DNA of 64,000 nucleotides, from contig JASANE010005003.1 of assembly GCA_030248225.1 (NCBI GenBank), forward strand, positions 1-64,000, in the 5' to 3' direction. This DNA comes from Trileptium ribeirensis (taxonomy: Eukaryota > Nematoda > Enoplea > Enoplida > Thoracostomopsidae). Below are positions 1 through 13,500 of the stretch, piece by piece. The notes under the pieces were generated by a model that was not told the DNA's origin, ran no database searches, and saw nothing but the letters and a program-made list of their open reading frames with translations. Numbering within the stretch: the stretch's first letter is position 1; each line of letters begins with the position of its first letter. The translations under genes and the position numbers were made by a program.

Positions 1-1597
1 TACCTAGTTCTTAGGTATGTGACTGGAAGTGTAAAATTTTCGCGTCGCTCTGACTGATCTGGTTACTTATGTTCGCACCTCTCTAGTGCGGCAAATATTT
101 TCTTTCGACTCACCTCTTACTAACTCTACCGCCGGAACCAAATGAATCGAACTCAACTTTCAGAATAGACGGCGACTATGCCTCATACGTTTGGTTAATT
201 TAATACTTACTCCTTAGGCCTCAGCAGGGAAACGCTTAAACCTAATTGCTTGCACTTTTCACCCTTTGATAGGCCACTAGTTGAAAAGTCCGGGGGCGAT
301 TACTGTGAAGTGTAGTGCCTTCAAGAGTCACGACTGACTGGTTTCCGATCGGATTGTCACTTAACTATTACCACCTAAGGTTTTCGAAAAGATAAACGGA
401 AAGAGTCCAAAATCCGCCTAGCCCTTAGCCTGGAGGTACGTGCACAAATCTAAACACAAGTATAAATGCTCACTACGCACTAGTACGGAAAACGATAAGT
501 TATAAGCATCACAAAATAGTTCTTTGATAAATATGGGCAACAGAATTAAAACAACGATACTATTACTAGGTCACAAACAATGAGTACTGACCCTAATTCG
601 ATTGTTCTTGGATGTATTTGAACGTTCACTGTGTCCCGCTGCGGGTAGATCCACGAGTACAGTTTCGAAGTGGTATAACAACGTCAACAGCAACGCCGGA
701 CCACAATTGCTCGAAGTCACAATTTGTTAGCGTTCTTGATGGAGTCGAACGACGACACAATCAAACTACAGTTGAGGAGTTGACAGTTGATCGGACGTCG
801 GCCGAAATAGGCAAATGGCTGCGTTGACGGCTCGAAGTGTAAGGCCGGTACGATTGTTTGTGGTACGGACAAGGCAACATCAGATGTCCAATTAAAAGTA
901 TCTAGACGGCTCCAAATGTCTACTGTTCGACTGTCCAATTTACAATTTAGTTGACGATGTAACGGCCGTCGCGAGAACCAAATACAGTCTTGTACAAATA
1001 TAAAGTCGTAGCAAATTACAAAGAGTGCCGATTAATAGTAAAGTTTTAAATAGTAAGGGTACTCGATCCAATATCGGCGAATCCCGTGTAATAGTAATAG
1101 CAACAAGTCTGAAACAGTGGGTTCGAGCCAATTGTGGATACTAGCAAGCAAAACCAGAAACACCGACGTCAATAAATGTTTTTTCGAGTTACCGAACGAC
1201 GCTTCCTACATAAACTTCCGTGCCCGTCCGCTGCCATGCTGAGGCCACACAGCCCAGGGACTCTCGAGCCTGCACCTACGCGAAGACGAACTAAATTCCC
1301 GTTTCCAAATGCCCAACGAAGCTCCGGACAAGATGGTTGTCACGGCACAGCACAGGACACAGCAAGCAGGCCAAGAATCACCCGACTGCCCGAGCCCAAC
1401 ACAATGGTATACAGGAATTTATCAATCTACCATGGCTCGCAGTCCACAGATAAAAATAATTTTCAGCACCGAACCCAGACTACCTAATATTGACGTGAGC
1501 ATAACAAAATTGTAGTTAGACCGGCCTCCGATTAAAATTGTTGGAGCATGCGAGAGGTCCACCACCAAATAATTTAGAACTCCTCTATCCGGAAAAT
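1..1597. other. no gene or repeat recognised
   Basis: The short open frames here have no motif, no repeat content and no compositional support. I see no gene, RNA or mobile-element signature on either strand. Confidence 0.4.
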
Positions 1598-1915
1598 TTA
1601 TTGACGCCTCACGGCGTGGCCCCCAATTTTAATTATGTACTAGGACCAGTTCTGGCCCTAAGGGATCCCAGCTGCACCACCATTTTTTCTTGGCGTGGTG
1701 CCCGGACAACCCCGGCTTCTGCGACTCCCCGGTGATCTATGCGATGACCTAAGGGAACCGCGTAGCTTAGCAGGCTGCCGGCGGGTTAACCAGGGTGTTC
1801 GGCCTGGCCCCTATTTTGGCCCACGGATCTAGTGGTATGGAGGTCCCCCGAGGGAGAGTCAACCCCTAAGCCTGCTTACAGGTAATAAGGCTGACTCGCC
1901 TTTCCCTCAATCCTA
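1598..1915 (+). repeat. family S interspersed repeat, copy A (SINE- or MITE-like)
   Basis: From 1638 this matches, in reverse orientation, the blocks at about 26080-26352, 30498-30935 and 51837-52224. Shared landmarks are a start near TACTAGGACCAGTTCTGGCC, then GTGGTGCCCGGACAACCCCG, a block CCTAAGGGAA, and a GGGAGAGTCAACCCC-like block. The left end (1598-1637) matches only copy C, which carries the same GACGCCTCACGGCGT segment, so the two share a longer unit. The sequence is non-coding. It could be a SINE or a MITE; I see no convincing pol III box pair and no poly(A) tail. Confidence 0.75.
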
Positions 1916-3904
1916 GTTAAATCCTAGGTACTTAATGGTAGCGAATTTTCCTATTTTAATCCAAGGCTATTACCGATTTCTTAATGGGTAAAGCCTGATT
2001 TGGTTTGCGGGACTACCGAAAGACTAACTTGTCCGTAACTCCGATTCTCATATTCTCGAACAGTGAACTCTGAGTGATCACTCTTATTCGGTATGGGGGA
2101 TGCCCACCTATCCTATAATAATTTAATAATTCCTATCGCTGAGGCAAGCATTCCACGCTCTGACACTTTATTAACATACAACAACGTTACAATGATTATA
2201 ACATCTGTACACGAGAAAGAGGGGTACCTCGCAGTGTACCCTATATATACATACATGTGATCATGGTGATGTGAATTTCTTTGGTTGTGGCCCTTCGACG
2301 GGGAGTATGAAAATTCACTTCCGAGCCCCTACAATTTTTTGTGTCCTCTGGGCCTCACGGTGTTTGCTCACCAGCATATCTAAACTCATTTCCAAGCCAG
2401 CTGCTTGTCGACTAGACTGCTTAGAAAACACCCCAGTCCATCCATTATTCGACGCACTCTTGTTGTCTGGCACTCTTTCTCTCTCAGTGTTCCGTGCTCG
2501 TTTCACGCAAGGCCCGATTCACTGAGTCCGGATGTCAGCTGCGGACCTCCGAAATCACTGAGTTATAATTGAAAGATAAGCCTGCGCCAGGGTCAGGTAA
2601 AAACGTGGGCCTTTGTCAGAAGGGGAGGCACTGCCGCGTCTCCCGAGTTTTGTGTGCTTTGCAAGGCTTTGCGAATTGATGAAATGACATGAAAACATGG
2701 CGCTATGCCGAAACCCACCGTGTCTAAACGGTTTATGGGTCCGTGCCGATAGGCTTTCCTTCGCTGCAATGTTTGGCAGTCATTTCTTTGTATCCTCCTC
2801 AGGGTCATCGCTCGTCTAACGGGCGCGAGCATCGAATTTACCTATAATTTGACTCAGCTATACGTTGCAGCTGACTCCGTCTCATTTCCTTATCTAGTGA
2901 TGCACTTCTCCGAGTGCCCTTATTTTAAGTGAAAGTCCGCAGTCGTTTGCAAGCATGAATAGGGCGCGCGCTGCCGCGCTCTCGGCGAAATGTTTAGTTT
3001 GAGAGCCAAAAGATCGCAGTGAGGGTTTTAAATTCGAAAACATTTCGGATACCCCTGCATGTTTAGAATAGTAGATTTGCAAAACCGTGAGAAGTGGGGA
3101 GAACAACGCACGAAAGGTCCTGATGCGTCACTCCCTATGGAGCAGCCGCATCGACCCATCGAAAGTTGTTCTATTTTGAAAATACGTGACGGAGTGCTCT
3201 ACCGTGTCCAAACGGCCTGAGACCCGTCTCAATTTTCGGGGTCAATCGACTGAAATTTTTATTCGGAGCGATACGAAGCTCAGAGTAGAAGCTCAAATTC
3301 CTGGGGCTGGCGTCAGGGGTTCCGTTTTTAATTTCACTTAGAGGCTCCACGCGTGCAAATGACTGCGTCCGTCCTGAGCGGACCGCTCGCTCTGCTTACC
3401 CAATAACTGGGTCTTTAAGTCGTGTGACCTGGAGTTGTTTCTTATAGATTTTCTATGACTTAGGCTCGACTCAAGCTACGACTTCGAAAGCGAGCGCGGA
3501 TGGAGCACGAGTCAAAAGAAGCTCCATTATCTTTTAAAATCGTAAGTGTTTTATGAAGCCAATTTACGGCGGGATCCTAAGCTGATTAATGTAAATTATG
3601 AAAGTCTTCTACCGTGTCTAAACGTCCTGGAAGACTAGTTTTGAAACAACTTAATCGTGGCCTCGTTAAACGAAATGCTCAGGGTCCAAATGCTCGAATT
3701 TTGATGGGAGAGCCTAGCGCTAACTTGTACTTATGCTCAATTCTTATCTGCCTTAGCGGCTGTCTCCAGGCCAACACGCGACTGAATTTTTATTCCTGCG
3801 AACACGTTGCTTCGACGCCTTACGCCTCCCCGTGTGTTCCTCATTAGTTACTCTTTTCACATCACTGAAACTTCGCCCCCGGGTCTAAAACTGAAATGGC
3901 GACC
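1916..3904. other. non-coding stretch with a thrice-repeated 14-mer
   Basis: No gene is recognised. The motif ACCGTGTCTAAACG (one mismatch in the middle copy) occurs at 2717, 3201 and 3611. Sequence around the last two shows weak similarity, for example CGACTGAATTTTTATTC near 3250 and 3780. This suggests an old tandem repeat with a unit of roughly 410-480 bp, but the match is too diverged to delimit by eye. Confidence 0.3.
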
Positions 3905-5625
3905 TGGCGAGCGGGGAACCAGTCGAGAGCTTAAATTTTGCGTGCGATTTAGCGTGCAATTTTCTTGAATTTGGTGGAGCTGCATTTACGGGTGCGCGGG
4001 GCATCTATCGGATACGCCAGCACCCGCAAAGGCAGCTCACGCTTGTGCAATTTTGAAAGCAGGGAAAACGCACCAGGAGGACCTCCACCCTGTGCTACAC
4101 AGTAGGAGCCTCCTGGGCAAAACCACAAGCGCGAAACGCAAACTCAAACCAAAAGCAAAACAATTTAAACAAAATGACAAAATGCCTGGGCGACAACCGC
4201 CACGAGCGAAAACAAAAACCGCCGACTCTGCGGCCACCTCTACTCGACTGGTCCCGAAGCTGCGTCGGGCCTTCTCCTTATATACCCCCAATTCTCCCCC
4301 TTGCTGTCTTGTCTTTCCAATTTGTCCCCGAGTTGGCAAAGTCTAAAAAGCCGCTAAATTTCAAAATTTTAAATGCATAAGCAATTTATGTAAAGCCAAA
4401 TGTAAACTACATACTCGCAAGCCCTTCAAACTCTATATCAAAATAATTTGCAGCCAGACGACGATAAATACAACTATTGTGACCAACGCTCTCTGTAGCC
4501 AGCCGCCAGCCACGACGATACAGCTGCTATGATGAATGCCCCTCGGCGAGTGCTATATTCGACACAAATAGCCCCGGCAAGAAAAATAACAAAACCTCGC
4601 GCTGGTAGGCGCGAGGGCTTCTGCGAGCTGTGATATACCAGCGCCCAGGGCGCTTGAATTTTATTAGAACATTTTAAGATTATGTAGATTTCCGGAGTAA
4701 CTAGGGGTCGTAGGCGGCCGGGGGCGGGACAAGGTTCACGCCCTGGCTGGTCGCCTACTGATAAAAATATTAAACTTAATGTATCTCCCATAGATGGCCT
4801 GTTAGAGGCCGTTTTGTGAGTCAAAAACAGGGAATTTTAGTGTCCCGGGCGGGTTATCGAGGTCCTGCTCGGACCGGTTAAGTTGGGTGGCCCCGGTTTT
4901 CGGTGAAGCAGTTAGGGTAAGATACTTTGGAGGTGCTAAGCTCAAAAAATTGGAGAGTTTTGGTTATTGATATTAAATTTTGAGCCTTTGAAATTTGGGC
5001 GTTTAAACGCTTAGATGGGGGTCCCTAAGTTCTTTTGAGTGGGAGATAAATTGACCCGAACCCACAGTTTACAAGCCTAGTGAACCCCTTATGACAAATT
5101 GATAGTCCCGCCTGGCCTCAGATAGCAAATCTTAGTAAAATTTTCCTTTAAGGTAGACCCTTATAAAAATGACGTTTTAGGTAGGTTCTGTCGCTTTTCT
5201 TTATTGGAACTTGGGTGTCTCACCTTATTCCTTAGTTCAGTCACTCCGCAACCGCGTGCCAGGATTAGATGTTCACTAAAAAGGTACCATATACTGCCCA
5301 TACCCATCCGGACACGCAGTGCTCCACTCTTTTACCGCACAAACTAAAATAATATAACATTTCATTATGCATACATTCAGTATATTATAAATGTACATAT
5401 CATCATCGAATTCGCTTAGGGTCGACCGGATACTCTGCTTAATGTCACAAGTATTCCATTTTGGTGCCAAAATCACCCCGTGTACCTCGGGCGGGTGGAG
5501 CGTGACGATACGACGAATTACATCCATAACATAGTTTATTTTTATAATAACAACGAACGATAATGCACAACATTATACGCAGGTCGCGCTCCACCGGTAT
5601 CCGATCGCCCATCGTACCCCGTTTT
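3905..5625 (-). repeat. family P promoter-bearing repeat (LTR-like), copy 1
   Basis: This is homologous along its length to 54075-55960 in the same orientation, and in part to 23355-24395 and 49440-49880 in the opposite orientation. Landmarks read on the minus strand are a GTGGAGCG block near 5500, a GCGTTTAAACGC block near 4990, a TATA-like box at 4276-4284, a CCAGTCGAG initiator-like block just downstream, a GCGGGTGCTGGCG block, and a shared end CTCGACTGGTTCCCCGCTCG near 3910. The upstream-promoter-transcribed layout fits a long LTR, perhaps solitary, but I could not find matching coding sequence or a target-site duplication. Confidence 0.65.
4240..4290 (-). promoter_or_regulatory. TATA plus initiator-like core promoter in family P copy 1
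   Basis: On the minus strand TATATAAGG (4276-4284) is followed by a GGCCCG block and, about 30 bases downstream, CCAGTCGAG. The same order and spacing occurs in the three other family P copies. CCAGTC resembles the arthropod initiator (TCAGTY). Activity is inferred. Confidence 0.5.
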
Positions 5626-7500
5626 CCTTATTTTTTTACCTTACTTTAACTGATTTTTTCTATTTAAATATCTTGTTGAGATCCTTGAAATTTCGGGCTG
5701 TTACACAATGCCTGTATATCTGGATATCGTCAGCGTAGTTGTGGACGCTGAAGCAGCAGTAGAATATATCTCGAGTACAGGCGCAATCGTAATGTTTAAA
5801 ATCACCGACCCGATCACGCTTCCATGGCGAACACAGCTGACTAGTGGAAGAGGCCTTGAGAAGAGGCTGCCAATTTGGATTTGTTGATATCGACCTGATA
5901 AGTACGACACGAACCACCGAAGTGTGGAAGATGATATCCCGATGTCCGACATCCGCTTGATAATGAGAGCATGATCAACTGTGTCGAATGCAGCGGACAA
6001 GTCGAGGCTAACCAGCACCATAGATTGCTGACGCGTGAATGCGTTTTGAACGTCACTGGATATTTTAACCAATGCAGTTTAACTTGGGTGTCTTTTACGG
6101 TACGCTGATTGATAGTTCGACAGAAGATGATTCCGTTCGAGGTGATCGTTTAGCTGTTGTGCGACTACACGTTTTGTTAGTTTGGAGAGAAAAGATACGT
6201 TAGAAACTGGCCGAAAATTGTTCATATCATCAACACTGAGGTTACGTTTTTTGAGTCGTGGATGTACAATGGCAAGCTTTTCACGGGAAGGCATGGTGTT
6301 TGTCGCTATAGATTCATATATTAGCGTAGTTAAATGAGGAATCAGCTCATTAGCAAATCGTTTTATTACCGACGGTGACACAGCATCCAGTGAATATCAT
6401 TTGTTGTTGCTGTTTTCGATTAGGCGACGAAAATATATTTTCCGTTACAGGTTGGCGGATCAATTGTACGTGACTATTTGCAGTTGCGTGCTGTGAAACG
6501 GGGCTGTTCTTTAAGGTGGACCGATAAAACGTGGATCGAATTGATCCTATCTTGCTGGCGAAAAACGTAGCAAAATCATTTGCACGATCCGGTGTAGGAG
6601 CAGCCTGGCTTCTCATGTTCATCATGGAGTCAATGACACTCCATTTCTTGCCATTTGCGACGTCGCTGAGTCGGTGTTTCCAGAATAAATTTAATTTCTT
6701 CGGGACACAGTTCACGGTACATTTGCTTATGGCGATTGTGCCGTTCTTTGCCCACCTCGCAGAGTGATCGTCGGTAGAACCGCCCAAACCGTGTAAGCAA
6801 CGTCTTGGCTGCATGGCATTCACTATCAAACCATGGGGACTTAGGGCGATCCCGAATGAGTTTTGTTTTGACAGTAACAAACGTGTCGGCAATGGTCTAC
6901 AGTGCAGAATAGAGGTAACCGACGCGCTGATTTATCGAGTCGCTCAAGGGTAGCACAATGGAAGACAGATCGGCTCGAAATAAGTCACTGTCTACGGAAT
7001 TTCAGCCACGAAATTGGATGGAAGTTGTCCTTGTATTGCATTTAACGCGATGGTTAAGGTTCGCCGTTACTAAATGATGATCGGACACTACACATTCACT
7101 TACTGTCACATTCGAGACGAGATTGCTGTCGGTGAACGAGATTATAAGGTCCAGCGTGTTACCACGGTCGTGGGTCGGACCAGTAACTTGATGAGTGGGA
7201 CCGTAAGAGTCTAGAAGCACCGTATGTGTTTGTGACCTATCTGGGATGTTGAAATAACGCATAATTAGTAGATCGGGCGTGTTTATCGCCAGTAGACACA
7301 ATAGTTGCGAAAAGTCAGTGTAGAAAGTGTGAAGTGAAAACTTGGGCAAACGGTAGAGGATAAGTAAGGTGATGGAAGTCACCATCCGTGTTAGTGGTTT
7401 CACACATGTATTCAAAACTGTCAATATGCTATGCAAGTTCGTGTTATGTGAACCTTTAACCCTAAGTCCTATTCCTTTTGAACTATAGATTGTATTCGGT
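5626..7500 (-). pseudogene. degraded non-LTR retrotransposon (CR1/L2-like): endonuclease and RT
   Basis: Read on the minus strand, the first open segment (7436-7002) is the C-terminal half of an APE-type endonuclease. It keeps a TLDLII strand and the SDHHLV motif with the catalytic His, while the GDFN-like motif has decayed to MRYFN. The next segment (6892-6382) is a poorly conserved linker. Segment 6381-6079 is the N-terminal RT, with NFRPVSNVSFLSKLTKR. Segment 6072-5701 has the LDLSAAFDTVDH catalytic block, and the YADD box lies at 5726-5737 in another frame. At least three frame changes break it. After the RT, towards 5625, comes an A-rich stretch that may be the 3' tail, next to family P copy 1. 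A full-length element would be about 4 kb or more, so the 5' part and ORF1 are missing. Family sense: CR1/L2/Daphne-type RT rather than R2 or RTE. Confidence 0.85.
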
Positions 7501-7644
7501 ACACATTGGGACAGTTCGGTGCGAAGAAATCTAATCTTTGGTGTACCTGCTTTACTAACGGCCTATTTCATCGCCTTGATTGTGAATTTTGTGTTTTGAA
7601 TGTGTAATTTATATCCACTTATTGTGTATTTAGGTTCTCGCGGA

Positions 7645-8150
7645 CATTTAAAATTCATTTTAACGAAGCCCTGATGCCTAGGTAAACACAATAACAATAC
7701 AGCGTTGACAACTGCATAGAGGCGGAATTGTTGTTCAACAACAGTCCAATATCGCATATAATGATCGAGAGGTTGCAAAGGTATTGTAGTGTTCGTGTAT
7801 TTCAAACTACATAGGCCCATTTAATACATCAATATGAGCCAACCCTGCCACGTACGGAACCACAATAGCAACATACGATAACGAGCTACGCAGTGGCGGA
7901 TTTGTGTGACAAATCGCGGTTAATGTTACTTTAAGCCGAGCGTTTAATTCCATGTGGCAATTTACGTTATTTTGGGTGCAGTGGGACCATTTAAAATTCA
8001 TTTTGATCCAAACCTGGAACGTAAATCAAGACAATAGCAGCACACTATGTGTAGCTTCGTAGGGGAATTATTCTACAATAGGAGACTAATGATGTCCATG
8101 TTTGTCTAGTGGTTGCGGTGATATTGCAGATGTCGTTAATTTTGGCCGCC
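7645..8150. repeat. ~171 bp tandem repeat, three diverged copies
   Basis: Units start near 7645, 7816 and 7987. Each opens with CATTTAAAATTCAT-like sequence, followed by a CCCTG or CCTGG block, an ACACAATAACAA-like block and a GGCGGA or GGGGAA block. The spacing is close to 171 bp. Open frames across it follow the repeat and are not taken as genes. The unit length is satellite-like, but only three copies remain, directly upstream of the LINE remnant. Confidence 0.6.
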
Positions 8151-10254
8151 TTTAATACCCCCTTTTCATCAAAGTCCTGCCCCTAAATGTGGTTAGCAAA
8201 ACACAATTTTTAGTGATCACAGCATTACTTTATGGTATTAGAATTAGGAATTAGTGTTTTGTGCGGGGGGGGGGGGAAGTCGGGACACGTTAACCCCTAA
8301 CTTAACCTTAATAGAGTATGTCTCATATAAGGACCTAAAGTAAAACTAAGGCTTAAACTTACTCTATCGAGAACGGCATGGCTTGCATTACACTTATGCC
8401 CATCAGGGTTACTTTTGTCTTATTTTATCCCTGCCTGGTTGAAGTACTTCTGTAGGTACTCAATGCTTCCCAGTGCTGGCGGCGCGATTCCATCGATTTT
8501 AGAGTTTTTTTACGACAACCCGATACAACTGTAACGGCGACGCCCACTGGTGCGTTTGTAACAGGACCTTTCCGGTCTGTTACGTTGGCCCCAACTCTCA
8601 TCAAGGTACGTTAAGGACTAATCAAAGCCCGAAAGGCTGATAACCAGTGCTCTAACACGACCCGGTCCGACGTTCCGTCCTGTAAACTTGATTCCTGCAG
8701 CGCCATGGGTCCGTATTGCTTGTATGATCTTGTCCGTTGTTATGCCGTATGAAATCGTAACAGTCTTTCACATCGCTATGATTGTCCGCTGTAGATGTCA
8801 TGCTTTCTTTTGTAGTTGTGCGCATGTCGAATTTAGGAGACGTGTTATAGGACGAGAAAATCACAATACCGCTGAATTGAACCAATCATAGGTAAATTTT
8901 GGGATTTATGGAGACTTCGACTAGGTCAAAATTTCTTGAGTGCATTCTTAAGCACATAAGGTTAAAATTACGATAGTCCGGGAATAGGAGGCCTCTCGGC
9001 CGCTCGCCACGCATCGAACGGCAATGGCTGTCCGCTGAACGACGAACAGCACTGACACCGAAATTTTACCTAGCTTAACCAAAACTTCTCTCCATGGTTG
9101 AGCTTGAAGGGAAACAACGGCAAACGCGAAAACAACAAATCTGGATTTTGGTAAACGAATAAACCGGACGCGGCTTCAATGAGCCGTAACCGATACCGCT
9201 CCGGAATTCGAAATAATGCCCCGAATATTTTTCGGTGTAGAATTCAATGGGCTTTCTGACGAGGTCCTTTAGAACAAAATCGGTTCATAAGTTATTGAGT
9301 TATATTAATAATTTAATCTCTTACTTGTCGAAACAACCGCTGCCTACGCTAGGTAGGATTGTTGTCATTATTTGATTGCATAATTTTTCTATGTCGCAAA
9401 TATCTTTCGGCACCTAATGTCTTCCCAAATCTAAGGTTAACCTTAGCTCGTTCCGACTCTGACCCAAAATACTATGTCTTTTGCTACGGCTACAATACGA
9501 ACCGATTCGGGCCAAATCGCCTCCGAATCAACGCCATCGCCGAGTTTATAACTCTTTACGATTTTCTATGGAAGGTCCTTAAAAAGCGACATCCACTTTT
9601 CTTTTATTTTGTGACATAGTATTATTTTTCCGCCAGCCCTAAATGTTGGCTCGACTCATCTACTCTTGGCGAATGCAACGATATGCGGCAGCTCTTTATC
9701 TCATCATCCGTTGAGCCGAGGCAACCCGCCAAAGTACGGCCCAGAATCGCCCAAGTCTGATAGTAGGCACAAAACATCGAAAATTTTATCTTCACCTCAA
9801 AAGTCTGCAAATCACCCCATATTGTGTTCGCCTCGTCAAGCGACTTCAAATATACCAGGCGGGTCTCCGTCCGCCCTCCCGTTAAACAGGGACAAGCGTA
9901 AATAGCACACCTACCTCCGTCGAAGCTCCCTCTATCTGCACCATTTTCGCAGGTTTATAAATCCCACCGTGGTACAGGGGTATTACCTATTACCCCTCGT
10001 TCGGATCGCCCTCTCAAGCAAGTCCAACGATAGCCCTGGGGCTTCGTTCTGCACAGTCATTTGGCCAGGAGAGCCTGCTAAATCCCCTATGCTAATATAT
10101 ATAAACTGACCCGCATGGGTCATTGCCTAATACGGGGCCCAACCGCCTCGTGTTTGGTACCAATCGAACCCATTTTTCGTCCCGGGTACGAATCCGAGCC
10201 CAGCCCACAAAAAATCCCCCGGGAAAACCTTGCCACCACACCCTTCCCAGACCC
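8151..10254. other. no gene recognised; short G run
   Basis: There is a run of 12 G at 8265-8276. Short open frames on both strands (8652-8891, 9359-9905) show no domain, motif or repeat. Nothing else is seen. Confidence 0.4.
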
Positions 10255-10505
10255 TATTTTGTTTTGTTACTTTACTTTTTCCTTTTCTCTCCATAATCGA
10301 CCTTTTCGGTCGCTCTTTTGTTTCTGCCCGTTTTGGTTGTCGTGTCGCTGTGTGTCTCTTGTGGTCTTTTCTTTTCTTGGCTGTCTGGCTTCTCTTTCTG
10401 TTCTCCCTTTCTTTTCTTTCTTTCTCCCTCTGTCTCTCTTTTGTCTTTTCCTCTCTGTCTACCTTCTACTTTGATTAAAATATTAATAATAATAATAATA
10501 CTAAG
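10255..10505. repeat. polypyrimidine tract followed by (TAA)n
   Basis: The plus strand is almost pure T/C in stretches (TTTCTTTTCTTTCTTTCTCC-like) from about 10255 to 10470 and ends in a short TAATAA microsatellite near 10480-10500. The Phe/Leu/Ser-rich frames here are low-complexity artefacts. Confidence 0.8.
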
Positions 10506-13500
10506 TAGTGATAATATAAGGTGTAAAAATGTACACACACATATATGTATCTATACATGGAAAATAAACAAAGGATAGACATATATTTGTATAAATAAGA
10601 TATAAATTTATATACGAAATAAAAACAAACCCGAGCTAAAATTTGTAATGTTTTACGAATTTTATACCATACGTAGTATAGTAGGTTTGGAGAGGACAAG
10701 GGGTAGGTTTGGACAGGGGGTAGGTTTGGAGCCCCGCAGCGGCCCAAGTGGGTCCCGGGCGGCGGTGCGCTTATGGCAGGTGGTTCCCCAGGGGGTGCCA
10801 TGTCCCTGGCCCTGGGGAAAGTCCCGTCCCGCGGCGCGTTCCCCTCCCGTGCGCTTTTAAATTCGGTGTTCGTTTGAACTCGTTATAACCGAAAATGAAA
10901 ACATCCACCAGACTAATATGTAAACGCGCAATGTTAGCACGGACTAATGTAGGAAGTATAGGAGATTGTTGAGATCAATGGCATGGATCGTCGGGTATAA
11001 CAAAGGGCTGTATAGCCGGATGGTACTTTTTCAGAGTATTATTGACGCAACTATTTTGTGGTAGACATATATGTCAACGTGCAACGTTTGCACGCACCTG
11101 TATAGATTCCATAGGAAATAGTCAACTGAAACTGGGTCGGGGTTCATATTCAATGGCTAGATTTGGCAATTAAGAATTAATATTTTTATAATTTTAATTA
11201 TAGTTATATTTAATAACTTAGGGCTAATAATTATTGTTTCATGGATTGAATCGTTTCATTATGAGAAGGTGTGATTTGCCAGACGTAAACAAAAACATTA
11301 ACAGTAGTGAAACAAAGGGCGAAATTTCGACCTTCGCCCCAATTTGGCAGGTGTTTTCTAAATTGTCTGCCCTCTGCCTAAAGTGTACCGGTTTACTGTA
11401 ACCGGACAAAATACAAACTTTGAAACTTTTCCGATTGGCAATCGGAATTAAAATTGGAAAACTGGGGGCGACGACAAAACACCTCCGATTGGAGGACGCC
11501 AAAATCTATATGCTTCAACATGCGCGAAAATTTCGAGGATAGGACTGTCGCTCATAATCATCGAATCAGTTGAACTTCGACACCACGGAGTTCGGTCGAC
11601 TTTACTGACCGGCTCCGTGGCATAGATAGTATTATTTAGTTGACATTGTTTTTCCGTTAGTTTCTCGCAAGGATTTTTGGATCGAAGAACGTATGGAGAG
11701 GAAGCCACGTAGCGTCCGTGCTACGTGAAGGGGTAGCAGCTGGTGCTCCCCGCAGGGACCGACGACGTAAGTGTGGGTGCGGGGAGTTAGGAAGAGTTGA
11801 AGGTGGTTTAATTTCCCCGAGGCTAGGAATGTAAGGTAGACAACATTGTCCCTAAAATATTAAGTATGACTGTAGCAAATAGATGGTCCTGTGAGTTGAC
11901 TTGCCGTCCGCCGTATGGCACTCCCATCGTGCTCGAATAGCTACACAAATTGTTTTCTTGGAATTGTCCAAATTTCGATCAAAATTTCTTGTGCGAAGGC
12001 GGCTTAGGAAAACTTTGGTCGAAGTCTCTCTGGTTCGCCGTGATCATAGGTAGAACACAAAATATATTATTTGGATATTATAGGTCCAATTTTCAAGGGT
12101 ATTGAGCTGAGTTAGGATTTCAGATAATTTTTCCTTGAGCTGATTACTGTTACAAATTTAATAGGAAAAAATCCTACTTGGAAAACTAGCTGCTAGGATT
12201 ATTGGGACATTGCAACACGTGTAAAACTTATTCATCGCAGTAGAACATTCTGCGCCCGGACCGCGATCGGGGCCGAACGAATCACGTCCTTCGGTAAAAA
12301 TGGCATGGGCCTTCGCAGGGCCCACTTTGTCCGGGGCGGGTAAACTAAAATTAGTCATAGGCGAGCTAAGAAAATTTGGATATTACGGCCCGGCGCTTCA
12401 ACCGAAGCGTGAGCCGCGGCCAGGGTCAAAGCCTGCAAAAATTTTTTAAGACAGACCTACCATGACTACTTTTTGGGTCAAGGAGTTAAACGGATGCTTT
12501 AACGCTGGACGTCTTGCTGAAACAATCATCTGATTTTATTATGATTTCTCTTTATATGATAACCTTGATGCAACGCAATAATTGATCGATCTTATACACA
12601 TTTTTAATATTTGGCTGTGCGCAATTTGCTAAGGTTCAAATTTTTAGGCTGAAGGTACTAAGCTCGTTCTATCTGAGTACTGACCAGAGAATGCACAATT
12701 CACTTGCCCCTGCCCCAATCATACAGGGTTCATGCAGTCATAGTCATACATTACTTTGAAATCCTCAACAGTCAAGCGTAAATTTTGTTATTTCCAAATG
12801 CATTCAGGGTTCAAGCGTGGCCCAAGCCACTCTAAATGTACCCACATTACGATAAACTGTAGCCCCCGGGTGACATTGAGTTTTATTTTCACCTTGGTCG
12901 CCTTTTGCGCTTTCTTTCTGGGATCAGGAATGCATTTGGATGCCAAGCAGAGTGTTACACAAGACCCTCAACGGGTATTGCTTATCATCGGCGAAACAGC
13001 AAGCCACATCTCTGTAGCAAGCTCAGTGTTGGGCTTATATCAATTGTTTTGTATCGAGCCTTTGTCAGACTGTACAGTGAACTTTCCTTAGGTTGTCAAA
13101 TTTCATTAGGGTTACTCAAACTTATAAGAACCTCCGGTTCAGCGTAATCCCGCGCGTCTCTTTCGAGCCGGGAATGCGCCACATTACGTTCGCATAGGAT
13201 TAATTTGACCCCCCGGCAATACTGGTCAGAGTGTGCAAATAGGTCTGATGTGTCAATTAACTGATCATGGACTGGCAAGCAACCACCCTGGATCTATATC
13301 GATATAATCGGTAATGAATAAGTAGCCGAGGGCTCAACTCCTCCAAAATTATGACAAGAACTGGTTCAGATCAAAACCTGGGATAAAACACAAATTTTAG
13401 CATGCGCCCCCACCCTTTAAAATTAGCTCGGATCTGAGAAAAGTTTTTGTCACACCCGATGAGAGCAAAACCCTCAAATTTTTCTGAGCGACTTGATCGC

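Noticed and set aside
1538..1735. short frames with LGPVLALRDPSCTT as a conserved peptide
   Set aside because: The conservation is that of family S DNA in several orientations, not of a protein.
5276..5527. minus-strand open frame in family P copy 1 as a gene
   Set aside because: The corresponding stretch of copy 4 does not keep the frame, and no motif is present.
10115..10578. hydrophobic Phe/Leu-rich frames as membrane proteins
   Set aside because: Produced by a polypyrimidine tract; both strands give low-complexity frames.
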